Shown here in pieces: positions 45,911 through 59,100 of a DNA stretch of 64,000 nucleotides. How positions within the stretch are numbered: the stretch's first letter is position 1; every line of letters starts with the position of its first letter. Source of the stretch: Cryptomeria japonica (lineage: Eukaryota; Streptophyta; Pinopsida; Cupressales; Cupressaceae); contig NC_081411.1 in assembly GCF_030272615.1 (NCBI RefSeq), forward strand, positions 187,371,449 through 187,435,448. Direction: 5' to 3'. Made by a program: the position numbers and the translations under genes. The notes beneath the pieces were generated by a model that made no database searches, had not been told where the DNA came from, and worked only from the letters and a program-made list of their open reading frames with translations.

Positions 45911-46688
45911 ATGGAAGCGAGATCATCCTCTATACCTACTTTTATTACAAATCCTACTGTTGTTGAGGTTAAGGACCATCCTACGTTGATTTTCAAACAA
46001 TGTGCGCATATACCCACCTTGGATGATTCGATTGGCACTTTTTCTTGTGTCCCAAAAGGAGTCGTATATGTTGAATATGACAGAGCTTACATTCACTATC
46101 ATATTGAGGATTTGGGAACCAGTGATATTAAGAGCATGTATATGAGTGAGTTAATGGGAGATTCTAGAAAGATTAAGCTCGAGTATTAGCATATTGAGGA
46201 TCTAGGGTTTACCGGTACTCTAGCTATTCCCAAATTTGAAGATGAGATTTTTAGATATGTTTTAAGCCAAATGCATGGATAATTCATCTGGTTGGATAGA
46301 TCGTATAAGATCTTGAAGGAGGCCATCAAGGAAATCATCGGTTTGCCATAGATTGGGCAACGTCTAGAGAAGAAGGTTTCTAATGATCAGGTCAACAAGA
46401 TCATCGATGCAACATTGACAAGCAATCAATGAGGGTTAGCACTATCACCGACATAGATATCATATTTGGAAGCATGATTATTGGTTACAAGGTAACTCAA
46501 TCAAACCATTTGAATTATGTTTCTAGATCCTGCATTTATGCAGCACATAAGATGATGAGGGAAAATGAGAAGTTAGATCTTTCTGGATGGACATTAGATG
46601 AATTGTTAATTAACCTAGGGAAGATCAAAGGAGAGAAGAAGGGAACGTTTTGGTATGGAAATCTTATTATCTATTTGATGTTGTTTAT
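45911..46688 (+). pseudogene. Element C ORF2, N-terminal part (before Gypsy-4)
   Basis: The ATG at 45911 (MEARSSSIPTF) is a good start because the frame of B aligns from the same point. It has DDSIGTFSCVPKG and YIHYHIEDLG as in B (DDSIGAFSQIPNG, YIHCHIEELG), then YKILKEAIKEI and, in a second frame, GTFWYGNLIIYLML. Stops occur at TAG 46187, near 46280, 46350 and 46430, with a frameshift around 46425. The tryptophan lost in B by TAG 38020 is present here (FIWLD). Homology ends exactly at the Gypsy-4 insertion. Function unknown. Confidence 0.78.
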
Positions 46689-49383
46689 TGTTCGCCCCAA
46701 CAATAAGAATAATAACTCTAATTGAAGTCTCAATCCAAAGTTTGGACATTCATTTGGTAAAGTCACTATTTCCATAGCTAGTGTTCATTTGATTGTCAAC
46801 CCAGGGACGTAGTGCTTGAAATAGGTCTGCACTATATATGCACTAAGATCCTGCAATAGCTATGTTGCATTACTGCAGTAATTAACATTATGCAGAAAAA
46901 GGTAAACAAGAATGGAAACTATGGAAAGGCTACATGAATTTTTTTGAATAAATTCATAAAAGCAATGTTGGATAAACTCAATATGGATAAACAAAAATTA
47001 CTTTGTTCTGGCTTGGTTGCAGGAGCAGTCAGTGGATCTGTTTCCAATGGCTGTAGGAATAGTCAATGCAAGAACTTCTACTGCAGCTTAAGGAAAAAAA
47101 ACTAATTTTAATAAACACACAGGATCACTCACCAAGTGGGCCCCCTTGGATGAGTGATACTAGGATTCGCGAAAACAACTCTTAACATATTAGAATAACA
47201 TAACTTTATTCATTGCTTTCTAAAAGTGATTACATAGTTCTAATATGAAAAAGAAACTCAAGAATGATTATAAAAAATCCTCTGCTCAATTCCTCTTTCT
47301 TTTGGCTAGCTAACCTTGAGAAGAAGAAGAGCTTTTTATTAAAAAGAAATTAACTATAATAGATAACACAAATCATGCCCAGAAGAAGAGACGGATGATT
47401 GACCGATAGAAGAGATAACTAGAGCTATGTTGTAGGAAACATGGATCTAAACTGAACCACAGTCATTGCATGTCGTGGTGGTATTTGCAAATTCAATGCC
47501 CACTAAAGTTAGACATTGGTAGTGTCACTTGACTGCTCTGCTTATGTCGTCCCTTACGCTTGCTCATCTCTTCTACAGTTTGACCTTCAATTATCTCTTA
47601 CGTATCCTTCCCTTCATCAGGCGCGATAGGAGAATATCCACCGCAACATCATTTATTACCTACACTACAACAGAAATAACATACAAGGACATCCATACAC
47701 ATTTTATTTAATTAACACATCTATTAATTCACATATGATATTGCCCTAAATAATTTGCATGGCAACAAGAATAAATCACATGGTTGCAGGAATAAATGGC
47801 ATGGCTGTAGGAATAGACTGGAAAAGATAAAACATGATTTAATAAGTTCAGGCTTAACATATGGAATACATATTGTAGTACCCCTGCCCTAATCAATTTC
47901 TAATCTTGGTTTAATCTTGGTTAGTTTATCTTAATATAATGTTATAGTCAGATGTTTGATTTAATGCATAGTTGTTGATGTGGTTTTCGCACTAGTTGTA
48001 TGCAAGTTGGTTAGTGTTTCTATTTCGTGGTATTAATATCGGGCTAACACTTTCATTAAGTTTATATATGTATGCATGTATGACTCTTGGTTGCGGGAGA
48101 TTTCAGGTACAATGCCGCATGAGTGCGAGGTTCGTCTTCACCTGGATTTGTAGGTTTGAGTGTACCTCTTTAATCCTTAGAGTTGGATTAGGTGGTCATA
48201 CGACCCTAGTTGACCATAGTCGTGCTCAAGTGAGCATCGTCAGTCATCGTCGGTATTCCCTTTTTGTTTGGGTTTGCGAGTTGCCTGTATGGTTGACTTT
48301 CTTGGTTTGCGTGCTTGGTTTGTATGGTTAAATTGATTAATTAGTCCTTAGTATCTAATTTGATTAAATATGTGTTTGTGCATTAAATATTAATGGACTA
48401 AATTAATCGGGTTTTCGTTATGCGATTATCGTTGATATTGGATTGCTCGTCTTAAATTGGGAGTAAGTTCAATTAAAGGGTTGATTTTGAATATTAAATG
48501 CATTTTGTATATGTTGTTGAAAAGAAAGATTTAAATTTAATTGCAATAGAATTAATTTAATCTTTTGGCATTTTTGAAATAGAAAGGTTAAATTTCAGTT
48601 GAGTGAGAAAATCAACTTTAAATGGGAAAAGCAATTCAATTTATTGATATAGTTAGAAAAGAATTATTTTTGAGAATTATTTTAAATAAAAATTTAATTC
48701 CAAAAATGAAATTTTGGTCAACTCTTCCTTGTAACCTAGACTTTTGGAAAATTTGGAGGATGGATATTTTTGGGAAAAATGTTTTGTTGGAAAAATATTT
48801 TTTGGATGAAAATTTGGGGGTTTTGGATGGGGAAGGATTCCTGGAGTTGCAGATTGGGGCTCTTCAGCAGATCTTGCCAGGAATGCGAGATAAGGTAGGA
48901 TTTAGAACCATCTCTTTGATTTCTGGTTGTATTGTTCTTATTTTTAAAAAAAAAAAAAAAACCAAATATTGGATATCAATTGGAAATGGCTGTTCATGAG
49001 GAACTCTTGTTTAAATTTCCATTGGGTGTTCTCAAATTCAAATTCTATTTTAGAAATTAGATGTTGTTAGAAAGAATGGTTGAGTATTGAGTTTAAATGC
49101 CCATTTTGCCCAAGTATGGGTTTTTTGTTGAAGAAATTAATTATGGTTTGATATTCTTCAAATTGTTTAAGGATTTGAAAACTTTACTCTTGCTGGGAAA
49201 ATTCTCATTTTAAGTTTATATGAAGTTGTGTGTTTTAAAAAAATTATATATGTCAAATGGGGTTCTGGTTTTAAAACAAAAAAATGAATATTTTGTTAGT
49301 CTCTGGGAGACTATTTTTTTTTCCAGACTGTGTTTTACACAATAAGCAAGTTTAAAAAAAAAATGAAAAAAATAAAATTATTG

Positions 49384-49583
49384 AAACCCCAACCATGTGG
49401 GAGAGTACCCCACCACGTGGAGGGGTGTTGCTTGTCCATTGGGCAGCAGCGCTTCCCATGGGGGCTGCGTGCTCCCTTTGGGAACAGCAGCGCTCCCATG
49501 GGGGCTGCGTGCTCCCATTGGGCAGCAGCATGAGCTCCCAAGGGGGGCCCACATGGGGGTCCACGTGGGTACCCTCCCCCATA
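49384..49583. repeat. GC-rich degenerate tandem repeat island
   Basis: About 200 bp where CAGCAGCGCTCCCATGGGG / GCTGCGTGCTCCC units of roughly 40-45 bp repeat three to four times, bounded by CCACGTGG and CCACGTGGG. The flanks are very AT-rich. Open frames on both strands here are a by-product of the repeat. Confidence 0.75.
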
Positions 49584-50714
49584 TAATGTTGTTTTTTTAG
49601 TTTTAAAAAAAAATGTTTTTTTTTAATGTATTTTTTTTTAATTCAAAAAAATATATATATAATATTTTAATATTATTAATGGTAATTTTTAATTAAGTTT
49701 TTTATTATGATTAATGTGGCATAAATTATAATTCATGATTAATTTGAAATTAATTAATCGTATAATGGAATATATACGTTAATTAATATTCAAATTTTAT
49801 TTTATGATTAACGCACTTTTTCTAATTAAATTCTAGAGTTGCTAATTTCGCAATTAAATATTAATTGGTTATATTTTGATTAATCTTGGATTAATAAATA
49901 TATACCTTACCTAATAGCTAATTTGAGTATTTGGCTAATTAAGGAAGTATTGTTTTAAAAAAATAGAATATTATGTTATTGGAAAATTGTTGAAATATGA
50001 TATATTTACTAATTGATTATGTTAAAAAAATATTCAAGAACATATCATTTGAGTAATTGAGAAGTAAGTGAAATATTTTATCATTGGATAATTTGATCAT
50101 TTAAACGATGTGCTTTTGGAAATTTAATTAAGTATCATTTGGGAAAATTGTTTAGTTACTGATAGTCTCATTTAGTAAAATGAATGGTTAATTTATATTT
50201 TTCCTCTATTTGAAAAATAGACAATGGTACTATTGCAAATTGTGATATTGTATTCACCTTGCAATGATGATTTCTTGCTAGTGTATTTTTGGAAACATAG
50301 ATCATGTAGAAAACTTGATCGACTTTTAATGTTTAGATCAATTCGGAAAAGATTGTATTTGTTGAATATTACCTATGCGAGTTTAATTTCTGTATTCGCT
50401 TTTGCTTATGTAATGGCAACTCGTGCTTTGTTTGATAGGTCCCTGTCATATGGATTGACTTGGGGTACCTGTTTTAGTCCTCGGTTCCGAGTTGACTGTT
50501 GTTTTGTGGTAGTGTCGTATTTGGTCATATCCTTTGTGTGGGTGTCGAATGATGATTTGTGGTTGACCATAGTTGGTCGGGTCTCTAGTTAGAGTACCAT
50601 CATTAGTGTACCTCTTTGAAGTCATGTTTGACCAAATGGTGGATTTCTCCATTTTGAACTCCATTCGTCTGACCATGTCTATTCCTTGGTTTTTGAGTTC
50701 ATTTGAGTATAGTC

Positions 50715-51600
50715 TGTAAGGAAGTAAAGTAGCGGAAACAACTTCCTACACTAACCTTGAGAGGAGGGTAATGCAAAACTTTTTTTAGATCATTATAATA
50801 GTTACAGAAAATAGAAATAGATATAATAGCAATCATAGCACAACACAATGATTTACGTGGGGAAAACCCTTTCGGGAGAAAAACCCCACCCTCCAAAAGC
50901 AGCTCAATATTTTATTCAGCAATCAAAAATAGATTACAAAATACTTGCAGAGCAAGCTCTTCGCAGGAGTACCACTAATCAGAGATTCAGAGGCAACTCA
51001 ATAGCCATAAGACTCTTACACACAACCTCTATCTCATACACCTCATAAATAGGAGATACAATACAAGAAACCGTCAAACGGTATTACAAAACCATGGGCT
51101 AAAACCACCCAATAAGGTGTAGCCGACCTTATCTCCCTTCTATGACATGTTAAAGCACACATCAACACGTGTCGCTCCCTTTTACAGCTCATTTATGTAT
51201 CCGATACAAATTATTTTTCCTATTTCAGGAGTACAAACTTCCGGAGGTCATAACTTGAGAACCGGGTGTCCGATTGACGAACCGTTTGAAGCGCCGGAAA
51301 GCTCGTGAAGTGCTCTATCACCTCGTAACCCGCTTCGCCGGTTACGGCAACTTTTCAAGGTGTTTCGGAGCCTCTAAAGTCCCCAAAATTAAGTTTAAAC
51401 ATTTTATTGCACCCCTCCAAGACGAAAACTTTAATATCTTCAAAACTAGCTGTGACCTTGCGACGCAACTTTACCGGAATGCTTATCTAACCAACCAGAA
51501 GCTTCAGGGAGAGTTTCGCACCATTTCGTGCTCAAATGAAAACTTACTATAAATAGTAACCTCACATAAATGCAAGGTTGAGACACCATTTTTCCCAACA
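50715..51600 (-). mobile_element. Solo copia LTR (886 bp), innermost level of the nest
   Basis: TGTAAGGAAGTAAAG to TTTCCCAACA on +, flanked by TAGTC at 50710-50714 and 51601-51605. CCTTGAGAGGAGGGT (about 50756) and ACGTGGGGAAAACCC (50854) are reverse complements of the U5 motifs of copia LTRs here, giving minus orientation. A TATA-like CTATTTATGAGG lies on - near 51045. There is no interior, so it is a recombination product. Confidence 0.82.
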
Positions 51601-53139
51601 TAGTCTAGTGTCGTATGGGAAAGTGGCTTTCGATTGGGGGCTGCACCCAAAGTGGCTGTTGGGTAACCCACCGAAGGTGAGTCTAATAAGTGATAACCTA
51701 ACAGTAGATTAGAATGTAATCTCTAAGTAAGATAAAAATTTGCCTCACACATGGGACGAGTGCTAACATAGACCTGACATGCTGTGAGAAGGCCTGAAAT
51801 GGCAATCCATCATCCTTGTCTTCACGAGAGGATGTGTGGGTCCACATGAGGCTTGGATGGGCTGGAGGCTCGGATTAGGTTGCCAGGGTAACCCAGCGTA
51901 TGGGGCCGGAACCTATGAAGACCTGCCATGGTAACCATACCAGGTTGTGTGATGACACTTGTCCCTACGTTCGCTAGTGTGTTGTCGTTTTGTCCTGTTA
52001 GGAGCACGTTGTGGGTCACCCTATTGTCTTTACCCTTGTGAGTACTTGGTTTCATGTTAGACCTTGGGTGGTGATGACTCAGTTTTGTGGATGCTCCAAT
52101 GGACCTTTGTATTAGCTTTGATTATGTTCAGCTGGATCCTTTTCTTTTTAGAGATCGTTTATGTATTAATTGACCGATGTGGTCGTTTGTATATTGTTTA
52201 TGTTTCGCCTTGATGGCAAGATTGTAAATGGTGTAACCTCTTGTATTCTTAACTTTATTAATTATTAGAGGGGTCTTGTAGTTGAGCAGACCCGGAGATG
52301 TAGCCCTTTAGGGGTGAACTCCGAGATCATTATGGTGTTATGTGATGTTATTCTCTTATGTTTCCCTTATCCAATTTATCATGTATGAATAGCTTATGTT
52401 AGAATGTATAAGTGGATAAGATGGTATTAACTTTAAATGTTTATATGCAGTTCTTTCTTGAATGCCTTTTGATCGAATGCATAAGTGGTTTAGATGACAT
52501 TTATCATAGATGCATGTATGCAATCGTCTTTTAAATGCAATAAATTGGAATATGAAAGAATGTAACTTAGAGTAATGGAATATATTCAATTGTTGTTAAG
52601 GAAATTAAGTATGCTTGAAAAGATCTCATATGTTTATGATGAAATTCTAGTGTGTTAGAATAGTAGATGCATGGCTTGTATTTTAATGAAAAGCTTGAAT
52701 GAAGATTATGAATAGATCTTAATGGATGAGATCTTTGCTTGTGATTTATATTTCCATCTTTTGAAAGAAATTATCCTGATTAAGAATTATCTCGTTATTA
52801 AGATAATCAACTTATTGGATTAATTTGTGTGAGTTAAGTGAATTGTGAAATTTAAGTAATCTCGTTGGGAAACTCTTTAGGTGTTAGTTGAAGTCTTCCG
52901 CTATGTAATCTGAATCTTTGATATCTTGTTGTATCTTAATGTGGTGTAACTTAAAAAATAAAAATAAAAATAAATTATTGCACTCTATTCTTGTGTTTTG
53001 GCTTATCCCTTCGGGGTTTCCTGGTGGGGCATTACACATATAGTCAACTTCCAATACATCACTACTACTATGCCAACCAAAAGATAACAAAAACCCAAGA
53101 GTTTTGAAGATAAAAATATGACAAAGTCTCTAGTCATCA

Positions 53140-53154
53140 TGCCCCCCAACTTTA
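53140..53154 (-). other. Polypurine tract of Gypsy-4
   Basis: TGCCCCCCAACTTTA on + is TAAAGTTGGGGGGCA on -, directly before the 3' LTR. Confidence 0.8.
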
Positions 53155-55691
53155 AGAGCTTGTTGATCCTACAGCAAAAGGAAAAATTTTGACTCTTGCA
53201 CTGACTCTTAGATCACCAATGTTTCCTTGACCTGTTCCTCTTGAAGCTAAATTCCAGTAGAATCCTTTCATCTTTTCCAGCCTGGACCATCTGGTTGACT
53301 CTTCTATAACTGCATTATAAGGTTGATCCATAGGCTGACATCCCAATAGTGGCCAAATGAGAATAGGAGGCTGAAAGATCAGTGATAGCCAGTTGTTGGT
53401 CTTCTCTCTACCTAATTGTATATATCTGGGGTCTCTTTGCATAGCTACTTGAAAATTTTGCAGTGAATAAGGTTCCCCCTACTTTAATTTATCTGGTAAG
53501 TTATTCCAGTGTTGAGTTAACCCATCTATTGTAGCTGCACTATTAGTCTGAACTAAATGCTCATATGCCTGGTATATCTCTTCTCTCATTAGAAGCACTA
53601 GTTTCCTAACATCATCTCTTACCAGTAATTTCTATCATTCATAATAAAGAACTCTTGGTTCTTTTGATTCTTTCCTTAATGGCAATGGACAGTCAAACTC
53701 TAAATTTGTATATGCTCTGGCTTGTGCCCCCATGCTGATCTCATTTTGGATCCATGACATTAAAGCTTTGATATGGATATCCCCAATATATAATAAAGGG
53801 TTCCACTCACTATCTGAGGGTACAACATAGTTATGTAAATAAAATTCACATAGCAAATTCTTCACAACTGGTAGAGAGGTCTGGTAAGCATAAAAGAATT
53901 CTTCAGGGGTTTCTAAAGAGGGGCTAAGGTCCCTAACAATGCAGTTCAATTTGAAATTCAAATACCGCTCCTTCAAATGCACAGAATAAACCCTTGGAGG
54001 TGCCCTACATTGCATCAATTCGGGGACCATACTAGCAATTGTTTCAACCTTAGCCTCTAATTCCTCAATTTTGTTATCCCTCTTTTCTATTTATTTTTGT
54101 TGTTTATCAATAATCTCTTGCAATCTATCCCTCTCTATTTCACATTGTCTATAAAATGTTAAAGCAATAGATAAACTGCTTAGGGATGAAGGAGGTCTAA
54201 TAGGTGTTACCTTAGGCCATGAGATTTCTTCAATAAATTCCTCAATCTGTGCTAGAATCTCTCCAGCATTTTCCTCAAACTGATGTGAAGTGTCTCCAAC
54301 AGTCTCTTCAAACTACTCTGGAATCTTTCCAATTATTTCTTTAGGCTGCTGTGAAATATCTCCAACAGTTTCCTCGAGATGCTATGCATTTTCTTCAACG
54401 GTTTCCTCAAGTTGCTATGGAATTTATTCATTAACCTCCTCAAGCTATTGTGCAACAAAAGCAATATTTGACAATCTATCTTCATCAACTTCTACCTGGA
54501 TTTCAGCATCCGCAAGGCTTTCTTCTTCTTGTATTTCAATATCTATGGGGCTTCCTTCTTCTGATGTTTCCACTGCAATAACCTTTGTCGGATCACCTAC
54601 TATATGAGCTTTTTGTGTCCTACTTCATGTTCTTCTCACATAAACTTTTGGAGTGGCTGCAAGAATAGTCTCAGTTGCTGCAGGAGTTTTTCTTTTTATC
54701 TTGTGTCTCTTGGTTGCATGAGTAATTTGAGTTGCATGTTGTTGGCCCATAGGTTCCTTCCCTTTTCTTTTAGCAATTGGTGACTCTCTTTGAAGAGAAG
54801 TGGAGGGTTGCTCCATATTTGCTTCACTCATCTCTTTTTCTACAATAACCGCAGCTCCTTCAGCAATGAGCAAATCATCCTCTGCAACAACTATGGGAGA
54901 AGAGGGTTATGCCATATTTTCTTCTTCAACTGGTGGATCCTCTACAATAGGAACATCCTCATCCCCAAACTGCAATATATCCTCAAATACCCCCCATTCC
55001 AGTTGTGAAATGTCTCTAAGGAAACATTCTACAAGCAGTTTAACCAATCCATGATGGCTAACGGAACGATTTCCATTTTTTCGTGTCTCCTTAGCACTTG
55101 TAGAAATGAGGTGGTATAGAAAATTAGGGACATTCACCCTCTGGCCATGCTAAGTAATTTAAAATGTGGTGAATGTAGATTTGAATATCTCCCTTCACAA
55201 GTAATGTATTTCATGACATACAAAGCTACCTAAGACCATTCTGCTGGTAGGGAAACTCTTCTAGTTCCTTGCTTGTCCACCGTTAGAGGTCCATCTGTGG
55301 GAATTGTAAATTTTGCCCTGGCGCTCCTTGCATCTTTTGATTCTGGAAACAATTCTCCTTCCTGCAGCAACCTTGTTACTTCAGCTATTCGCTGCTTTGT
55401 AGCAATAACCCTTAAACCTTTAACCGTAGCTTCTCCTTCGTTAAAGGAATGCATAAATTCTGCAGCTATTTCTTCATTAAATTCTCTGATTTTCAAAAAG
55501 TAATCAATCCATCCATGGTGTCTAAAATAATGCTCACAAAGAGCATCCTGCAGCAACACTTCATGGACTATTGGCTCATGGCGGATTAGATCACCACCCA
55601 TTTCTAACTCTGTTGGTATTGAACACTCTGTAGCTGAGAAATGGAGGAACAAAATATCTGACAGACTTGCTAAATTGAAAATTTCATACAT
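53152..55691 (-). pseudogene. Gypsy-4 third ORF: accessory protein of unknown function
   Basis: A broken frame of about 840 codons between pol and the 3' LTR. The first block (55691-55230) has ATKQRIAEVTRL at about 55403-55368. After a frameshift the second block (55137-54907) has VSHHGLVKLLVE. A basic/acidic low-complexity linker follows (54873-54625, KRHKIKRK), then a third block (54030-53635) and a last one (53442-53152). No signal peptide or membrane helix typical of env-like proteins is seen. The two motifs and their spacing match the ORF2 module of elements B and C. It resembles, from memory, plant proteins listed as putative transposon-protein domains; unproven. Confidence 0.65.
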
Positions 55692-56102
55692 AGCTCAATT
55701 TCGGTGGCAGAAATTATTGTTTCCTTGCGTGAAATAATAACTTGTTAAACAATGATGGCAAGCAATCAATTCTAAGTACTAAAAAGGATGGATAATCACT
55801 AACTTTAGAAACTGAACCATAAAACACCCCCCCAACTTAACCTAGCACGTGTCCACACAAGCTGACAAGATTTTGGGGAGTGCACACGGATTTAAAAAGG
55901 CTTAATCATAATGAAATAATAAATGCGTAATTAAAACAAAACACAATATGTACATACCTGCAATCGTATGAAAATGACGGTGAAATGAAGTGAAATGACA
56001 GATAAGAAAGTGGGATGGAATGACATGGATGAAATTTTATTTACAGAGAAGAATATTCCCATAAGATATGGAAATATTTATTGTGAAATCATGCAATAAG
56101 AA
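55692..56102 (-). other. Noncoding gap between pol and third ORF of Gypsy-4
   Basis: About 410 bp with no sustained frame. On + it contains AACACCCCCCCAACTTAACC (about 55824), reminiscent of an additional polypurine tract on -. Confidence 0.5.
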
Positions 56103-59100
56103 TTATAAAGTGGCAAGCATGTTCACTAAAGTGGCTGCGGGAACCTTACCTTTATTACTTTGCTCAATTGTAGTAGGAAGCTTATCAGTTGTTGTGGGAT
56201 CCTTGTTTGTTGTTGTAGGAACCTCGGTAGTTGCTACAGGAACCTTTGTTTCATCCTTTTTGTCAAATTGTTGTACGAACTCCTCTTTAGTGGTCGGCTT
56301 ATGATACAAACCCAGTCGGTGACCATTCACCAAAAGCTTAAACCAAACAGGATCAATTGTGGTCAAACGAACAACTCCATTATTGAAAACTTCTTCTATC
56401 TTATATGGACCTAACCACCTGGTTTGCAGCTTCCCCATAGCATCTTTATATTTGGAATCATATAGTAGTGCCCAGTCACCTACTTTGAACTTCTTCTCTT
56501 TGATATACTTATCATGCCACTTTGCTCTCTGATTTTGAATTAGTTATGTCTGCTGGATAGTTATTTTCCTACATTCATCCAGAGCATTCAATTGTTGAAT
56601 ACGTTCTTTCTGTGCTTTAGATAATGTCATATTTAATTGCAAAGTTGTCCTTGGAGTTTTATGCTCAAATTCAATAGGCATCATTGCCACTTTTCCATAA
56701 ACCATCTCAAAAGGTGTAAAACCAATTGGTGTTTTCCAAGTTGTTCCGTATGCCCAGATTGTTTCTAAAAGCCTATGAGACCAGTCTTTTTTATGAACAG
56801 ATATTGTTTTAGTAAGAATAGCCTCAAGCTCCCTATTTGTAACTTCTACCTGCCCATTAGCTTGTGGATGATATGGAGTAGACTTCCTGTGTCTTATATT
56901 GTCTTCATTGACCAAAGCTACTACCAATGTTGAAGTAAATTGAGGTCCCTGGTCTGAGACAATCTCTCTTGGTACTCCATTTCTTGTAAATATCTCTTCA
57001 TAAAGAAACTCAACCACCTTATTATCTCTTGCATGTCACGGCATGAGCTTCCACCCATTTTGTTACATAGTCTGTACATACCAAAATGTAGGATTTGTCA
57101 TTAGAAGGTGGATCAATTGGGCCAACAAAATCTAAACCCCATTTATCAAATGGTGCTATTGATATTTGTGGGTATAATGGCATCTCATCAGATTTTGTAG
57201 GTCTTCCCATATGCTAGCATCTATCACATTTCCTTGTATATTGTGTTGCATCCTTGTGTAATGTGGGCCAATAGTATCTTGTATTTAGTACTTTGAGTGT
57301 TGTACTTTTGGTAGAAAAATGCCCTCCACATGGCTCATCATGACATGCATGCAGGATATCATATGTTTCATCTTCTCTCACAGATCTTCTCATGACTTGG
57401 TTAGGCCCAGTATAAAACAAACAATCAGCAATCCATGAGAAGTTGAAACTTTTTTCAACTAACAATCTTCTTTCTTTAGGAGAGAAGTGAATTGGCATTT
57501 TAGCAGCAGCTAAATAGTTAGCAATATCAGCATACCAGGGAGTGTGAGCTTGGATAAGAAATAAATGTTCATCTGGAAAAGCATCATCTATCACTGTAGA
57601 ATCTTCTTGTAACTGAAGTCTTGAAAGATAGTCTGCAACCACATTAGACTTCCCTGGTTTATCAACAATTGTGATATCAAATTCCTGCATCAACAATAAC
57701 CAACGAGCCAATCTACCAGTAATTGAAGGCTCATTCATGAGATATTTGATTGCAATATGATCTGTATGCACAAATATGGGATATCCTGTGAAATAGTGCA
57801 TGAATTTGTCGAGTGCATATATAACACCTAACATTTCCTTTTCAGTGATTGTGTAATTTAACTAAGGCCTTTGTAAGTTCTTGCTAATATAATATATTGC
57901 ATTTTCCAATTTGTCAATCTTTTGTCCTAACACTACCCCTAGTGCATAATCAGATGCATCTGTATGAATTTGAAATGGTAAAGACCAATTTGGACCTTTA
58001 AGAACTGGTGCTTGAGTCAAGGCATGCTTAAGCTTTAAGAAAGTTTCATTGCATGCAGAGGTCCATTTAAATTCCATATCTTTGGTAAGCAATGAATATA
58101 ATGGACTTGCAATTTTTTTGAAATCTTTGATAAACCTTCTGTAGTATCTAGCATGTCCAAGGAAACTTCTTACATCTTTTTGATTCACAAGGGCATTGAT
58201 ATGCTTAATGACTTCAATCTTTGCTGGATCCACCTGTATTCCTTTTGCGGAGATATGATGACCAAGGACTATTCCTTCCTGCATCATGATGAAGCATTTC
58301 TCACTCTTTAATGACAAACTATAGTACTCACATTGCTGCAAAACCTTTTTCAGGTTCCCCAATGCTTGTTCAAATTTAGAACCATAAGTTGTAAAGTCAT
58401 CCATATAGATTTCCATAATGTCTTGAGAAATATCAAAAAAGATACTGATCACTGCTCTTTGAAAAGTGGATGGAGCATTACACAATCCAAAAGGAAGAAC
58501 AAAATATGCATATGTGCCCCAAGGACAAGTAAATGTTGTCTTCTGTTGATCCTCTGAGGCTATCCGAATCTAATTATAACCATTGAATCCATCAAAGAAT
58601 GAAAAGTATCCTTTACCAGCCAAGGAATCCAATACCTGATCCACAAATGGTAATGGAAAATGATCTTTTCTTGTTGCTAAATTCAGGGCTCTATAATCAA
58701 CGCATACCCTCCATTTTCCTCCTTTCTTAGGGACTATGACCAAAGGTGATACCCATTGGCTATCAGAGATAGGATAGATAAACCTGACCTTTAACAACTT
58801 CTGCAATTCTTCTTTAACTATCTCCTTTAAGGCAGGATTGATTCTTCTTTGTGGCTATCTGAGTGGGCAATACTCTTCTTTTATATAGATACGGTGGGTG
58901 CAAACTATTGGACCGATCCCATGCATATCCTTGTAATCCCATGCAAAAGCATTTTTATGATATTTCAACAAGTCCACAAGGGCCTCTTTTTGAGTATCTA
59001 AAAGATCTATATTGATATTTAAACATTTATTTAAATCAACTTCTATCTTGATAGTAAGATCAATCTGGTTCAGATCAGAAAAATGAGAAGAAGATACTTC

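Larger units (their letters stand above)
47874..53036. mobile_element. Large solo LTR (about 4.3 kb net) inside Gypsy-4's LTR
   Basis: It starts TGTAGTACCCC and ends GGGGCATTACA, flanked by CATAT at 47869-47873 and 53037-53041. The termini are nearly inverted copies, as in several plant gypsy (Tekay/Del-type) LTRs. It contains a nested solo LTR (50715-51600). No coding domain, primer site or internal LTR pair is seen, so a solo LTR is favoured over a noncoding element. Long AT-rich parts (49600-50220), a poly-A run (48945-48960) and a GC-rich repeat island (49384-49583) are inside. Orientation is unresolved. Confidence 0.72.
46689..53139 (-). repeat. 3' LTR of Gypsy-4, split by a large solo LTR
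   Basis: The parts are 46689-47873 and 53037-53139, about 1.29 kb, matching 61861-63143. The outer end on + is TGTTCGCCCCAAC; the inner end AGTCATCA abuts a reverse-complement polypurine tract. Confidence 0.92.

Noticed and set aside
49335-49600. Overlapping open frames of 63-76 codons on both strands
   Set aside because: They fall in the GC-rich tandem repeat of a solo LTR; low-complexity, no homology, open on several frames at once.
53152-55691. Env-like glycoprotein gene in Gypsy-4, as reported for some Athila elements
   Set aside because: No signal peptide, membrane helix or glycoprotein-like pattern seen; motifs match the B/C accessory module instead.
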